Positions 53,546 to 64,000 are shown, counted from the first letter of the stretch. The stretch is 64,000 nt of DNA from Microbacterium proteolyticum (GCF_014192415.1 NZ_JACHXY010000001.1:1612001-1676000); one strand, 5' to 3'. The notes: generated by a model from the sequence alone, not told the origin. Numbers and translations are program-made.

Positions 53546-55174
53546 ATGACAACCAATTCCGCTCTGAGTTCCACATCGATGAAGGCCGCGTCGTGGCTGC
53601 CATTGATCGTCGTGGTGCTCACGCAGATTCAGGCGTCTTTCGCGGTGAACACTCTCACTGTCTCCATGGCGGGGATATCGAGCGACCTCGGCATGCCCGC
53701 CACCAGCATCGGTACGGCCATCACCACCGGCACGTTCGCCATGGCGGCGTTCATTCTGCTGGGTGCCAAGATCGGCGCACGCTTCGGTACGCGGCGCGTC
53801 TTCCAGATCGCCGTGGTCGTGCACGCAGCGTCCATGGCCGCGATCGCGCTGAGCGTGAGTCCGGCCATGCTGTTCATCGCCCAGGCGGCCTCCGGCGCCG
53901 TCATCGCGCTGATCGCCCCCGCGCTCGTGGTGTTCATCTCCACGAACTACTCCGGCGCGCAACAGGCGAAGGCCATCGGCTATCTGGCCGCCGCCATTCC
54001 CGCCGCGGGGGTGCTCGCACTCCTGATCGCCGGCAGTTTCGCATCGACCATCGGCTGGCGGTGGTCCTTCGTGCTCATCGCGGTGCTCGGTGCGGTGAAT
54101 CTGGTCCTGAGCTTTCGATTCCAGGCCGTTCCGGCGCAGAAGGATCTCTCGATCGACATCGTCGGCGCGCTGCTGGCCGCGGCTTCGATCATCCTGCTGA
54201 GCTTCGGCTTCTCGGGCCTCACATCCTGGGGTGTGGTCGTGGCCACGCCGAATGCGCCATTCGAGGTGCTCGGGATTTCCCCCGCGCTCATCCTGCTGGT
54301 GCTCGGAGCATTCGGGGGGCAGTGCTTCTTCCTCTACCTGCGACGACGTAAAGCCGCGGGCCGTCCGCAGATCTTCGATCTCGACGTCCTCAAATCCGGC
54401 GCAGAGAAGGCCACGACTTTCTGCATGGCCGCAATGCTCTTCATCGGGACGGCGGCGAACTTCCTCATTCCGCTCTATATCCAGGTGGTGCAGGGGCGTT
54501 CGAGTATCGAAACGTCGCTGTCGATCATTCCGTACACGATTTCCATATTCGTCGCCAACAGCGTCGTCGCCAGCTTCTACGAGCGGTTCGCCCCGCGTCG
54601 CATCGCTCAGGCGGGCTTCATCGTCGTGGCGCTCGCCCTGACGTTGATCGCCTTCACCGTGCGCAACGACTGGGGTCAGATCGTCGTGGTCATCGGGTTG
54701 ATCCTGCTCGGCCTCGGACAGGGTGCGATCGTCGCGCTGGTGTTCAACACGCTGTTGTCGTCTGCGCCGAAGCGAATCGCCGGTGATGTCGGCGCGTGGC
54801 GCGGGCTCGTGCACAACATCTCGGGCAGCGTCGGCATCGCCGTGATGACCGTGTTCGCGGTCGGGATGCTGAGCAGCTTCATCGCCGCAGGACTCGTCGA
54901 CCATCCGGGACTTCCGCCGGAGTTGCAGGTCCAGGTGCCCCTCGACAGCGTGAACTTCGTCGTCGACGATCGCCTTCGCGACGTGCTCAGTACGACGGAT
55001 GCCACTGCCGCACAGGTCGACGAGGCCGTCTTGGTCAACGCGCTGGCGAGGCTCCAGGCGCTGAAAGTCTCGCTCCTCGTGCTCGCCGGGATCGCGCTGC
55101 TGGCGATCATCCCCGCGGGGCGCATGCCCGCCCGCATGGGCGACGAGCCGGCCGCCGACTCCGACGAGGATTGA
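53546..55174 (+). CDS. MFS transporter, 14-helix drug:H+ antiporter (DHA2) type
   Basis: 542 residues with about fourteen hydrophobic helices. MFS motif A-like GAKIGARFGTRRVFQ between helices 2 and 3 and the motif C-like GYLAAAIPAAGVLALLIAG in helix 5 indicate an antiporter. DHA2 members usually export cationic or hydrophobic drugs. GAGGGGGG precedes the ATG at 53546. First gene of the run under the divergent AraC-type regulator. Confidence 0.87.
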   Translation: MTTNSALSSTSMKAASWLPLIVVVLTQIQASFAVNTLTVSMAGISSDLGMPATSIGTAITTGTFAMAAFILLGAKIGARFGTRRVFQIAVVVHAASMAAIALSVSPAMLFIAQAASGAVIALIAPALVVFISTNYSGAQQAKAIGYLAAAIPAAGVLALLIAGSFASTIGWRWSFVLIAVLGAVNLVLSFRFQAVPAQKDLSIDIVGALLAAASIILLSFGFSGLTSWGVVVATPNAPFEVLGISPALILLVLGAFGGQCFFLYLRRRKAAGRPQIFDLDVLKSGAEKATTFCMAAMLFIGTAANFLIPLYIQVVQGRSSIETSLSIIPYTISIFVANSVVASFYERFAPRRIAQAGFIVVALALTLIAFTVRNDWGQIVVVIGLILLGLGQGAIVALVFNTLLSSAPKRIAGDVGAWRGLVHNISGSVGIAVMTVFAVGMLSSFIAAGLVDHPGLPPELQVQVPLDSVNFVVDDRLRDVLSTTDATAAQVDEAVLVNALARLQALKVSLLVLAGIALLAIIPAGRMPARMGDEPAADSDED

Positions 55175-55183
55175 GCAGCGTCC

Positions 55184-56743
55184 GTGAGCCCCATCGCGGT
55201 CACGCTGGTCGTCCTGCTGCTGGCGATCGTCGCCTTCGTCTGGAATGCGGTCCCGGTGGGCCTGGTCGCCATCGGGGTGGCGCTCGCGCTCTACGTGACC
55301 GGCATCAACAGCTTCGACCAGACCATCGCGGGCTTCGGTGATCCCGTCATCATCTTCATCGCCGCCCTCTTCGTCGTCGGGGAGGGATTGGATGCCACGG
55401 GGGTGACGACGTGGGCCGGGCAGCAGCTGACCCGGAGAGCCGGAACGAAACGGTCCCGCATCGTCGTGCTGGTGTCGGTGTTGGTCGCCGTGCTCACGGC
55501 GCTGATCAGCGTGAACGGGGCCGTGGCGGCATTGGTGCCGATGGTGGTCGTGCTCGCACTGAAGATCAAGCAGGCGCCTTCGCAGTTGCTCATGCCGCTC
55601 GCCTTCGCCGCGCACGCCGGATCGCTTCTGCTGCTGTCGGGAACCCCTGTCAACGTCCTGATCTCGGAACTCGCGGTCGAGGCCGCGGGGCGACCCATCG
55701 GCTACTTCGAATTCGGTCTGGTCGGCATCCCGCTCGTCGTCGGCACGATCCTCATCCTCGTCGTTCTCGGGCCGAGGCTCCTTCCGACCCGAGAAGTCGA
55801 ACACGCCGCGCGTGACCTCAGCACCCAGGCCGCCGTCTTCGCGGAGCAGTACTCCCTCGACGACACGGTCGCACGACTCAGCCGTACCACCGGGCTCACC
55901 GAGGTGATCGTCACTCCGCGATCCGAGTTCATCGGCGACACGGTCTTCCCGGGGATGACGACCGAGAGCGGTGACCTCGTCGTCGTCGCGGTGCAGCGGC
56001 GCGGTGAGGACCTCGGTCGCACCGTCCTGAGCGCGGGAGACGTGCTCCTGCTGCAAGGCACCTGGGATGCCCTCAGCCAGCACACCGAGGTCGACCGGAA
56101 TGTCGTCGTCATCGACCATCCCGACCAGGTGCGCCGACAGGCCGTTCCCCTCAGTGGTCGGGCCAAGGCCGCCATCGGCGTCCTGACCGGCATGGTGCTG
56201 CTGCTGGCGGTGGGGGTCGTTCCCCCGGCCATCGCCGCCCTCGTCGCCGCGGCGGCGATGGTGCTGTTGCGCGTCGTCACGGTGACGCAGGCCCACCGAT
56301 CGATCTCGTGGACGACCCTCATCCTGGTGGCGGGAATGATCCCGCTGTCCACCGCCATCCAGTCCTCGGGCGCGGCCGATCTCATCGCCAACGGGATCGT
56401 CGACGTGTTGGGGGAAGCGAGCCCTTACCTGCTGCTGCTCGGAATCAGCCTGGTGACGGTGATCCTCGGTCAATTGATCAGCAACATGGCCACCGCGCTC
56501 ATCCTGGCGCCCATCGCGGTCGCCGTGGCGGCGGAGACGGGCATCTCGCCCGTCCCTCTTCTGATGGCCGTCGCCGTGTCGGCCGCGGCATCCTTCCTCA
56601 CTCCCGTGGCCACCCCGGCGAACACGATGGTGTACGGACCCGGGGGATACCGGTTCGCCGACTACTGGAAGCTCGGCCTGCCCCTGGTCGTGCTCTTCAT
56701 CGCCGTCGCCACGCTCGTGGTCCCGATCTTCTGGCCGTTCTGA
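55184..56743 (+). CDS. SLC13/DASS-type anion permease with RCK_C (TrkA-C) domains
   Basis: 519 residues. Membrane halves at about 1-195 and 320-519, each with an SLC13 loop (SGTPVNVLISELAV; TPVATPANTMVYGPGGYRFADYW). Between them lie two TrkA-C-like beta domains (about 205-305; LSRTTGLTEVIVTPRSEFIG, GDVLLLQGTWDALSQ). The family imports di/tricarboxylates, sulfate or similar anions with Na+. GTG start 9 bases after the MFS gene. Confidence 0.87.
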   Translation: MSPIAVTLVVLLLAIVAFVWNAVPVGLVAIGVALALYVTGINSFDQTIAGFGDPVIIFIAALFVVGEGLDATGVTTWAGQQLTRRAGTKRSRIVVLVSVLVAVLTALISVNGAVAALVPMVVVLALKIKQAPSQLLMPLAFAAHAGSLLLLSGTPVNVLISELAVEAAGRPIGYFEFGLVGIPLVVGTILILVVLGPRLLPTREVEHAARDLSTQAAVFAEQYSLDDTVARLSRTTGLTEVIVTPRSEFIGDTVFPGMTTESGDLVVVAVQRRGEDLGRTVLSAGDVLLLQGTWDALSQHTEVDRNVVVIDHPDQVRRQAVPLSGRAKAAIGVLTGMVLLLAVGVVPPAIAALVAAAAMVLLRVVTVTQAHRSISWTTLILVAGMIPLSTAIQSSGAADLIANGIVDVLGEASPYLLLLGISLVTVILGQLISNMATALILAPIAVAVAAETGISPVPLLMAVAVSAAASFLTPVATPANTMVYGPGGYRFADYWKLGLPLVVLFIAVATLVVPIFWPF

Positions 56744-56764
56744 CCCCTGCGAAAAGAGAGACAC

Positions 56765-58288
56765 ATGTCCGACCGCTCCCACCGTCTGATTCCCGACGGC
56801 TTTCCCCTGCTCCCGTCCGTGAGCGCGAGCACGGAGGTGACCGCCGCGACGGAGACGACCGGTGCGGCGACAGCCGTCGGTCATCCCGTCGCCCCCGACG
56901 GTGAGCTTCCCCACGTCGTCGACCTGGGGTGGGACGTGCTGCGTCTGCACGGGTTCGAGGGAAAGACGGGACAGGCGTTCGCCCTCCTGCGCTCGAACGC
57001 GCCCGACGTCGTGCTCGTCGGCGTCGGTGCTCCCGACGACCGCAGCGAAGCGTCGCTGCGTGACGCGGTGGCAGCATTCGTCCGTGCGGAGAAGCGCTCG
57101 TCGGCTTTGTCGTTCGAGCTCGGCGATGCTTTCGCCCTCGATGGCGTCGCCCTCGGACGTGCCGTCGCGGAGGCCGCTGTGCTCGCACGGTACGAGTACA
57201 CGCCGCTCAAGGGCTCCTCGACGCACGTGCCGCTGGTCGCGTTCGAGGTGGTCACACAGGTGGACGGGGATCTGGTCGCCGACGGCATCCGCGAGGGGAT
57301 GGTCCTCGCCCGTGCGACGACGATCGCTCGTGATCTCGCCAACACCCCTCCCGGCCATCTCACGGCCGAGGTGTTCGCCGATCTGGCCGTCGAGGTCGGC
57401 CCGCGCTACGGCCTCGACGTCGAAGTGGCCGAAAAGGCCCGCCTGATCGAACTGGGCTGCGGCGGCTTGTTGGGCGTCAACGCCGGCAGTGTCGAAGAGC
57501 CCCGCATGATCGTGCTGCGCTACGCCCCCTCTCGTGCGGAGGCCGCTCCCCCCGTCGCGACGCATATCGCGCTGGTGGGCAAAGGGATCATGTACGACTC
57601 GGGCGGAATCTCGCTGAAGCCCTCCGATCCGATGCACCTGCTGATGAAGATGGACATGGGGGGCGCAGCCGCGGTGTTCGGCGCGATGACGGCTCTACGT
57701 GACCTCGGGTGCGCGAGCGAGGTCACGGGCTACCTGATGTGCACCGACAACATGCCCTCGGGATCGGCGATCGCGCTCGGCGACGTCTTGACCATCCGCG
57801 GCGGGACCACGGTCGAGGTCAAGAACACCGACGCCGAGGGGCGGCTGGTGATGTCCGACGCCCTGGTCCTGGCCGCGGAGTCGAAGCCGACCGCGATCGT
57901 CGACATCGCCACGCTCACGGGGGCGGCGCTCATGGCGCTGGGACCCGCGACCGCGGCCGCGCTCGGCAACGACCAACCGTTGATGGAACGGGTGTTGGCG
58001 GCGTCCGCGGCGACGGACGAGCCCGCATGGCAGCTCCCTCTGGAGAAGAAGTACCGCGCACAGCTCGATTCCGACATCGCCGACATCGCGAACCTCGGTG
58101 GACGTTTCGCCGGCGCGACGACGGCGGCGCTGTTCCTGAACGAATTCGTCGACGGCGTCCCGTGGGCGCACCTCGACATCGCCGGCACCATGCAGTCGGA
58201 GGCCGACGACTCGTGGCGGTCGAAGGGTGCCACAGGCTTCGGGGCGCGCCTGATCGCGCGCCTCGTCGTCGACTACCCCCTCAGCTAG
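56765..58288 (+). CDS. pepA: Leucyl aminopeptidase, peptidase family M17
   Basis: 507 residues. Removes N-terminal residues from peptides in the cytosol using two metal ions. The metal and catalytic motifs are intact: GKGIMYDSGGISLKP (about 271-285), MKMDMGGAAAVFGAM and NTDAEGRLVMSD (about 353-364). The C-terminal domain is typical in length; the N-terminal domain is variable as usual. AGAGAG lies before the ATG, 21 bases after the SLC13 gene. Being co-transcribed with exporters is not typical for this housekeeping enzyme. Confidence 0.94.
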   Translation: MSDRSHRLIPDGFPLLPSVSASTEVTAATETTGAATAVGHPVAPDGELPHVVDLGWDVLRLHGFEGKTGQAFALLRSNAPDVVLVGVGAPDDRSEASLRDAVAAFVRAEKRSSALSFELGDAFALDGVALGRAVAEAAVLARYEYTPLKGSSTHVPLVAFEVVTQVDGDLVADGIREGMVLARATTIARDLANTPPGHLTAEVFADLAVEVGPRYGLDVEVAEKARLIELGCGGLLGVNAGSVEEPRMIVLRYAPSRAEAAPPVATHIALVGKGIMYDSGGISLKPSDPMHLLMKMDMGGAAAVFGAMTALRDLGCASEVTGYLMCTDNMPSGSAIALGDVLTIRGGTTVEVKNTDAEGRLVMSDALVLAAESKPTAIVDIATLTGAALMALGPATAAALGNDQPLMERVLAASAATDEPAWQLPLEKKYRAQLDSDIADIANLGGRFAGATTAALFLNEFVDGVPWAHLDIAGTMQSEADDSWRSKGATGFGARLIARLVVDYPLS

Positions 58289-59343
58289 TGGACCGCTTCA
58301 CCCTCTTGCGCAGCGGTCCGTTCCGCTTCGGGTTCGTCGCAACCCTGGGCGTGCTCCTCGCGCTGCTGCTCGGTGCGGCCGTCGTGTCGCTCAGCACCGC
58401 TCTGACGCTGATATTCGTGGCATTCTTCGTGTGCTTGGGGCTTTACCCCACTGTTCGGCGACTCGAGGGGCGGGGTTTCTCGCGCGGGGGAGCGGTCGCG
58501 ACCGTCGTCGGCTGCTTCCTGGTGGTCGTCGGGCTTCTGCTCTGGCTCGTTCTGCCGATCGTCGTCGCGCAGCTCGGGCAGCTCTTCACCTACCTGCCCA
58601 GCGGCTACGACGAGATCTCCGAGCAGCAGTGGTTCATCGACCTCGACGCGGGCCTCGGCGGGGCCCTCACCCCGGGGCTCGAGTGGGCCCGCACGACGGC
58701 CAGCGACCCCAACACGTGGCTCGCCGTGGGCGGCGGGGCGTTGAAGGTGGGCACCGGCATCATCAACCAGGTGTTCGGCGTGATCTTCGTGCTCGCCCTG
58801 ACCATCTATTTCGTGGCGGGCCTGGAGGCCATGAAGTCCAGCTTCTACGCCCTGGTGCCGGCCTCGCGCCGGGCCGGGGTGATCGACCTGGCCGAGACGA
58901 TCATGGAGTCGGTCGGCAAGTACCTCGGTGGCATGGTCATCCTCGCCGCCATCAATGCGGTCTTCACGTTCCTGCTGCTGACCGTGGCCGGGGTGTCCTT
59001 CGCGCCGGTGCTGGCCGCGCTGGCCTTCCCCAACACGCTCATCCCGCTGATCGGAAGCGTGATCAACCTCGTCATCATCACCACCGTGTCGCTGTTCGCG
59101 GGCCCCGAGACGGCGCTGTTCGTCGGACTCGCGATGCTCGTCTACGTGCAGATCGAGTCGTACGTGCTCACCCCGCGGATCGTGGGCAAGGCCATCAGCA
59201 TCCCCGCATCGCTCGTGCTCATCGGTGCGATGGTCGGCGCCACCCTCCTCGGTCTGCTCGGTGCGCTGATCGCGTGCCCGGTGTCGGCGTCGGTACTCCT
59301 CATCGTCAAAAAGGTGGTCATGCCTCGACAGGAGGCGGCATGA
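58288..59343 (+). CDS. AI-2E family (UPF0118/PerM-like) permease
   Basis: 351 residues with about eight membrane helices. A hydrophobic pair at the start, a soluble segment (GQLFTYLPSGYDEI to LEWARTTA) and the conserved C-terminal PRIVGKAISIPASLVLIGAM motif identify the family. Members export autoinducer-2 in a few bacteria or act as Na+/H+ antiporters; the substrate is unknown here. GTG start overlaps the pepA stop by one base (TAGTG). Confidence 0.88.
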   Translation: MDRFTLLRSGPFRFGFVATLGVLLALLLGAAVVSLSTALTLIFVAFFVCLGLYPTVRRLEGRGFSRGGAVATVVGCFLVVVGLLLWLVLPIVVAQLGQLFTYLPSGYDEISEQQWFIDLDAGLGGALTPGLEWARTTASDPNTWLAVGGGALKVGTGIINQVFGVIFVLALTIYFVAGLEAMKSSFYALVPASRRAGVIDLAETIMESVGKYLGGMVILAAINAVFTFLLLTVAGVSFAPVLAALAFPNTLIPLIGSVINLVIITTVSLFAGPETALFVGLAMLVYVQIESYVLTPRIVGKAISIPASLVLIGAMVGATLLGLLGALIACPVSASVLLIVKKVVMPRQEAA

Positions 59344-59438
59344 ATGACGTGCCCGCGCACGTGAGGGGTGGGTTCGTCGATCGTGTGCGTGCGGTGGAGG
59401 ACCGCTATCGGTCGACGAGTACTCGCCTTCGCCAGTAG
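59340..59438 (+). CDS. Small ORF, 32 residues, coupled to the AI-2E gene
   Basis: ATG at 59340 overlaps the AI-2E stop (ATGA) and is preceded by AGGAGG at 5 bases spacing, so translation looks likely. The product (MNDVPAHVRGGFVDRVRAVE...) is short, basic and helical with no family match I know. It ends 11 bases before the GAP-family start. It could be a real small protein, or a leader that couples translation to the next gene. Confidence 0.45.
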   Translation: MNDVPAHVRGGFVDRVRAVEDRYRSTSTRLRQ

Positions 59439-59449
59439 GGAATCTCTCC

Positions 59450-60878
<1,429 letters not shown>

Positions 60879-60918
60879 CAGCGACGGTGGGCTCCCCGCG
60901 AAGGGACCTCGCCGTCGC

Positions 60919-61188
60919 TCAGTTGAGTGCGCGCGACTTCAGCTCGGTGAACTCTTCGTCGGTCAGTGCGCCCGCGGTGTGCAGGGCGGCAAGGCGTTCG
61001 ATCTTGGCGATCGCATCGTCGGAGGGGAGCGCTTTACCTGCGGCGGGCGAGACCGCGGGCGCCGGGGCCGCGGTCGCGTTCTTACGCGCCGATCGCCCGC
61101 TCACCGCCTCGATGGTCGCCGCAGCGACCGCCGTGTGTGCTGCTGTTCGAGCCAAACGCCTACTGCGGCCAAATGCCATCGCCACCAC
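60919..61188 (-). CDS. Small protein with C-terminal SHOCT domain
   Basis: 89 residues. Basic Arg-rich start (MVAMAFGRSRRLARTAAHTA), an Ala/Pro linker, and a C-terminal SHOCT module (DDAIAKIERLAALHTAGALTDEEFTELKSRAL). A second ATG in frame (MAFGRS) is an alternative start. It is convergent with the collagen-like gene. The 177 bases between it and the DUF5302-like gene hold nothing I can name. Confidence 0.75.
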   Translation of the reverse strand: MVAMAFGRSRRLARTAAHTAVAAATIEAVSGRSARKNATAAPAPAVSPAAGKALPSDDAIAKIERLAALHTAGALTDEEFTELKSRALN

Positions 61189-61365
61189 TTCCTTCGGTCG
61201 CGATCACGGTATCCCAGCGCGCTCGCCCGTGCCCCTCCATGGCGTCATTCGCTGTCTGCCGCGGCGTCGAACGATGACGCTCCGGAAGATCGTCCGTTCG
61301 GGGACCGTGTCGAACCCGTGCTGAAACGAGTCCTGCGGGGGCGCCGACCTCCGTAGGGTGGAGCC

Positions 61366-61548
61366 ATGAGTACCGACGAGACCTCGGATGCCTCGGCGTC
61401 CGACGACATGAAACGCAAGTTCAAGGAAGCGCTCGAGAAGAAGAACGGGCATCAGCGTTCGGGTCAGGCGCACCTCGACGGCCACTCCGCCGTGCAGGGC
61501 ACGCACGGAGCGGTCACCAAGCGCGAGTTCCGCCGCAAGAGCGGCTGA
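61366..61548 (+). CDS. DUF5302-like small protein
   Basis: 60 residues, very polar: MKRKFKEALEKKN, then a His/Gly-rich segment (GQAHLDGHSAVQGTHG) and the end KREFRRKSG. This matches DUF5302, a short actinobacterial family of unknown function. No membrane segment. A terminator follows directly. Confidence 0.78.
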   Translation: MSTDETSDASASDDMKRKFKEALEKKNGHQRSGQAHLDGHSAVQGTHGAVTKREFRRKSG

Positions 61549-61582
61549 CGCAGCGGCCCTTCTGACAGGGCGAGTAGCGGAG

Positions 61583-61633
61583 CGCACGGAGGTGTCGCCT
61601 CGCCGTTCGCGGCGGCGACACCTCCGTGCGTTT
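61583..61633 (+). terminator. Rho-independent terminator between DUF5302-like gene and thiD-tenA
   Basis: CGCACGGAGGTGTCGCC (61583-61599) pairs perfectly over 17 bases with GGCGACACCTCCGTGCG (61614-61630), followed by TTT. It serves the plus-strand gene and, by symmetry, may also end the convergent thiamine operon whose stop codon begins at 61635. Confidence 0.8.
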
Positions 61634-63102
61634 CAGCGGCGTCGGAGCGGTGCCTCGAAGAATGCCAGCTCGAGGGCCATGGAACGGTCGTAGGCCCCGG
61701 CCATCGCTGAGCGTTCGGACTCGGATGCCGCGCGGGCTGCGGCATCTACGATCGTGGCCGCCTGAGCCGACGACGTCGCGAACGCCTCGTCGCCGTAGGC
61801 GGTGAGCCAGTCGGCGTAGGCGTGGTCGGCGGCGAAGGTGCCCCGCCAGCGCGCGCCGATGTCGGTGTACAGCACGAAGCAGGGCAGGATTGCTGCGACC
61901 AGCACCGCGTAGGAGCCCACGGTCGACGCCGCGTGCAGATGGTCGGTGTAGTCGAGGGTGGATGCCGCCGGCTCGAGTCCCGCCGGGTCGACGTGCGTCT
62001 GATGCAGCGCCGCCTCCTCCTCGAGGCACGAGACGGAGGCCGCGGCCCAGAAGCGCTGCTCATCGACGGTCGGTGCCAGCGCCGCCGCGCGGGCGAGCAC
62101 GCGCGCGTACTCGCGGAGGTACAGCAGGTCCTGCCCGAGGTACCAGGTGAAGGCGTCGCGGTCCAGATCGCCGGATGCCAACCCCCGCACGAAGCCGCAG
62201 GCGTCGACGTCGGCTCTCACCTGGGCCGCGGCATCCCATCGCCCGGTGCTCCACGACTCCGCTTCGCCCCGCGGGGCGTCGGGTACTCGTGGGCGGAGCT
62301 CGATGTGCGGGCGCAATTCGTGCAGGTGGTCGATGGGACCGTTGCCGCGTCCGACCCGCAGGGCATCGGCGTGCTCGAGGGCGCCGGTGAGCCAGTGCTT
62401 CGCGCGCGTCAGGGCCTCGGGCCATGACAGACCGTGCGCAGCGAGGGTCGCCATGGCCGACGACAGCGAGCAGCCGGTGCCGTGAGTGTGACGCGTGGCG
62501 ACCCGGCGCCCGGGCACGGGGTAGACGTCGGCGCCGTCGACGATGGCATCCGGACTCTGTTCGCCGTGGAGGTGGCCGCCCTTCAGCAGGACCGCGGTGT
62601 CGGCTCTGCCGGCGAGGGTCTGCGCCTGGATGACGGCTTCGTCCCAGCTCACCGCGACGGATTCGCCGACCAGGACGGCGAGCTCGGGAAGGTTCGGCGT
62701 GACGAGGTCGACGCGGTGGCACAGGGCGCGGACCGCCTCCTCGGCGTCGGCGTCGAGCAAACGGTCGCCGCTGGTCGCGACCATCACGGGATCGAGCACG
62801 ACGATCGGCGGGCGCACCTCGGCCAGCCAGGCGTCGACGGTGGCGACGACGTCGGCCGAGCCGAGCATGCCGATCTTCACCGCGTCGATGTCGACGTCGT
62901 CGCTGACGGCGCGCAACTGCGCGTCGAGGAACGATAGCGGCGGCACGTGCACCTCGCGGACGCCGAGGGTGTTCTGTGCGACGAGCGCCGTCACCGCGGC
63001 CATGCCGTAGCCGCCGAAGGCCGCGATCGACTTGAGGTCGGCCTGGATGCCGGCGCCCCCGGTGGGGTCGGTGCCGGCGAGGCTGAGCACGCGAGGGATC
63101 AC
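61633..63102 (-). CDS. thiD: Hydroxymethylpyrimidine phosphate kinase / TenA thiaminase II fusion
   Basis: 489 residues. ThiD half (about 1-265): VLSLAGTDPTGGAGIQADLK, LDPVMVATSGDRLL, LVTPNLPELAVL and GTGCSLSSAMA. It phosphorylates HMP and HMP-P for thiamine synthesis. TenA half (about 285-489): FTWYLGQDLLYLREYARVL, CLEEEAALH and AILPCFVLYTDIG with the catalytic Cys. It salvages the pyrimidine from degraded thiamine. GTG start overlaps the thiE stop (GTGA). ThiD-TenA fusions are known in actinobacteria. Confidence 0.93.
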   Translation of the reverse strand: MIPRVLSLAGTDPTGGAGIQADLKSIAAFGGYGMAAVTALVAQNTLGVREVHVPPLSFLDAQLRAVSDDVDIDAVKIGMLGSADVVATVDAWLAEVRPPIVVLDPVMVATSGDRLLDADAEEAVRALCHRVDLVTPNLPELAVLVGESVAVSWDEAVIQAQTLAGRADTAVLLKGGHLHGEQSPDAIVDGADVYPVPGRRVATRHTHGTGCSLSSAMATLAAHGLSWPEALTRAKHWLTGALEHADALRVGRGNGPIDHLHELRPHIELRPRVPDAPRGEAESWSTGRWDAAAQVRADVDACGFVRGLASGDLDRDAFTWYLGQDLLYLREYARVLARAAALAPTVDEQRFWAAASVSCLEEEAALHQTHVDPAGLEPAASTLDYTDHLHAASTVGSYAVLVAAILPCFVLYTDIGARWRGTFAADHAYADWLTAYGDEAFATSSAQAATIVDAAARAASESERSAMAGAYDRSMALELAFFEAPLRRR

Positions 63103-63743
63103 GCGTCCACCCCCCACGCCGTCGTGAGGGCGCGCACCACCGCGCCCGGGTCGTCGGCCGCGCACACCGCCGAGACCACGGCGACGCCGGCCGCTCCCGC
63201 CGCACGGAGGGCGGTGACGTCGTCGACGTCGACCCCGCCGATCGCCACGCACGGCAGGCCGGTGGACGCCGCGAGTTCGGCGAATCCTCGGATCCCCAGG
63301 GGCTGCGGGTGGTCGGGCTTCGTCGACGTGGCGCGGATGACCCCCACGCCGAGGTAGTCGACGGTGCCTTCCGGCAGAGCCGCGGCTGCGGCGAAGTGGG
63401 CCGGCGTGTTCGCTGTCCAGCCCACGAGGGCGTCGGCGCCGAGCAGGGCGCGCGCGGCGTCGACCGGAAGGTCGCTCTGGCCGAGGTGGATGCCGTCGAC
63501 CCGCGCGCCGCGGTCGCGTGCGGCGAGGACGACGTCGAGGCGGTCGTCGACGATGAAGGCGCACCGCCCCGCGACGACGTCGGAGAGCTCGAGGGTGCGG
63601 GCGAACAGTTCGGCGCCGGTGGCGACCTTGTCGCGCAGCTGCACGACGGTGACGCCCGCGGCCACGGCCTGGTCGACGATCTCACGCAGACGGTCGAAGG
63701 GGACGCGGTGGTCGGTGACGAGGTGCAGCGAGAGGTCGGTCAT
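63099..63743 (-). CDS. thiE: Thiamine-phosphate synthase
   Basis: 214 residues, TIM barrel. Joins HMP-PP and thiazole phosphate to thiamine phosphate. [14 protein letters not shown] (pyrophosphate site), [25 protein letters not shown] and [13 protein letters not shown] are the family motifs. ATG start overlaps the thiM stop by 4 bases (ATGA). Middle gene of thiM-thiE-thiD/tenA. Confidence 0.94.
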   Translation of the reverse strand: MTDLSLHLVTDHRVPFDRLREIVDQAVAAGVTVVQLRDKVATGAELFARTLELSDVVAGRCAFIVDDRLDVVLAARDRGARVDGIHLGQSDLPVDAARALLGADALVGWTANTPAHFAAAAALPEGTVDYLGVGVIRATSTKPDHPQPLGIRGFAELAASTGLPCVAIGGVDVDDVTALRAAGAAGVAVVSAVCAADDPGAVVRALTTAWGVDA

Positions 63744-64000
63744 CGGGTGACCTCCGCGCGTCCCGTGAGGTCTTCGGGGTGCACCGCGGCGAGTTCGTCG
63801 AGGAACGCGACGGCGAACGATCCCGGTCCTCGGGATCCGGATGCCGCCCGCTCCGACGCCACAGCCCACACGGCACTCGCCGCGATCGCCGCCTCGAACG
63901 GCTCGGCCACGGCCGCGAAAGCCGCCATCGCGGCGCCGAGGGCGCAGCCGCCACCGGTGACCTTGGTCAGCAGGGCGCTGCCGCCGGGCACGCGGACCGT
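63740..64000 (-). CDS. thiM: Hydroxyethylthiazole kinase, C-terminal part (start beyond window)
   Basis: The last 86 residues of ThiM, open to the window edge. [19 protein letters not shown] contains the anion-hole GGC-A-L-G motif of this kinase, whose usual form is TGTGC. The C-terminal helices ([15 protein letters not shown]) fit. It phosphorylates the thiazole alcohol and feeds ThiE. First visible gene of the thiamine operon; any TPP riboswitch would lie outside the window. Confidence 0.88.
   Translation of the reverse strand, partial: TVRVPGGSALLTKVTGGGCALGAAMAAFAAVAEPFEAAIAASAVWAVASERAASGSRGPGSFAVAFLDELAAVHPEDLTGRAEVTR

Noticed and set aside
53459..57637. A 1392-codon open frame on the minus strand
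   Set aside because: It is antisense to the MFS, SLC13 and pepA genes, all with clear family motifs. Its product is His/Asp/Arg low-complexity, the usual mirror of high-G+C codon use.

Overview
The window is about 70% G+C and comes from an actinobacterium, most likely Microbacterium or a close relative in the Microbacteriaceae. Pointers are GAC/GCC-type codon use, GTG starts with 4-base stop/start overlaps, an actinobacterial type VII secretion (T7SS) locus, a coproporphyrin-type haem pathway (hemA, hemL, hemQ, hemY) and F420 genes (cofC, cofD, fbiC, fgd). The family and genus call is inference, not a database result. No rRNA, tRNA, IS element or CRISPR was found. No gene-free stretch exceeds 300 bases.

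Layout. 1-12965 is a T7SS locus on the minus strand. It reads from two small WXG100-like proteins and a YxxxD-bearing partner into a 1048-residue toxin with two warheads (TNT and papain-like), an Imm35-like immunity protein and a TNT-fold relative with changed catalytic positions. The apparatus genes follow: FHA/RDD protein, DUF6177-like protein, small membrane protein, EccD, MinD-like protein, and EccC cut off by the window edge. One plus-strand gene, a candidate TNT immunity gene, sits inside. 13083-28437 is the haem region. hemA runs left and hemE-hemY run right, followed by three small envelope proteins. Two minus-strand envelope genes interrupt, then hemQ-hemC-hemD-hemB and hemL complete the set. 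28642-40054 holds the F420 genes: cofD, then an AraC/RCC1 module that looks inserted, then minus-strand cofC, fgd, a Baeyer-Villiger-type monooxygenase and fbiC. The CofH half of fbiC lacks its iron-sulfur cysteines.

40187-52281 is mixed. It carries a secreted GH43-type protein behind a LacI-type operator, a TauE-type exporter, an ABC transporter pair, a hydroxyisobutyryl-CoA hydrolase-like enzyme, membrane proteins, a J-domain/NERD protein and a META-domain lipoprotein. 52428-60142 is an AraC-type regulator divergent from a tightly packed run of MFS transporter, SLC13 permease, M17 aminopeptidase, AI-2E-type permease, a 32-codon ORF and a GAP-family protein. 60195-61548 has a collagen-like membrane protein with perfect 36-bp DNA repeats and two small proteins. 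61633-64000 is a thiamine operon (thiM-thiE-thiD/tenA), entered at its 5' end.

How they work together. The haem genes cover glutamyl-tRNA to coproporphyrin and coprohaem decarboxylation; ferrochelatase and gltX are not here. The F420 genes would make and reduce F420, but cofE is absent from the window and the CofH half of FbiC looks catalytically dead. The most unusual area is the T7SS toxin locus, with a two-warhead effector, at least one dedicated immunity gene and an adjacent TNT pseudo-enzyme.
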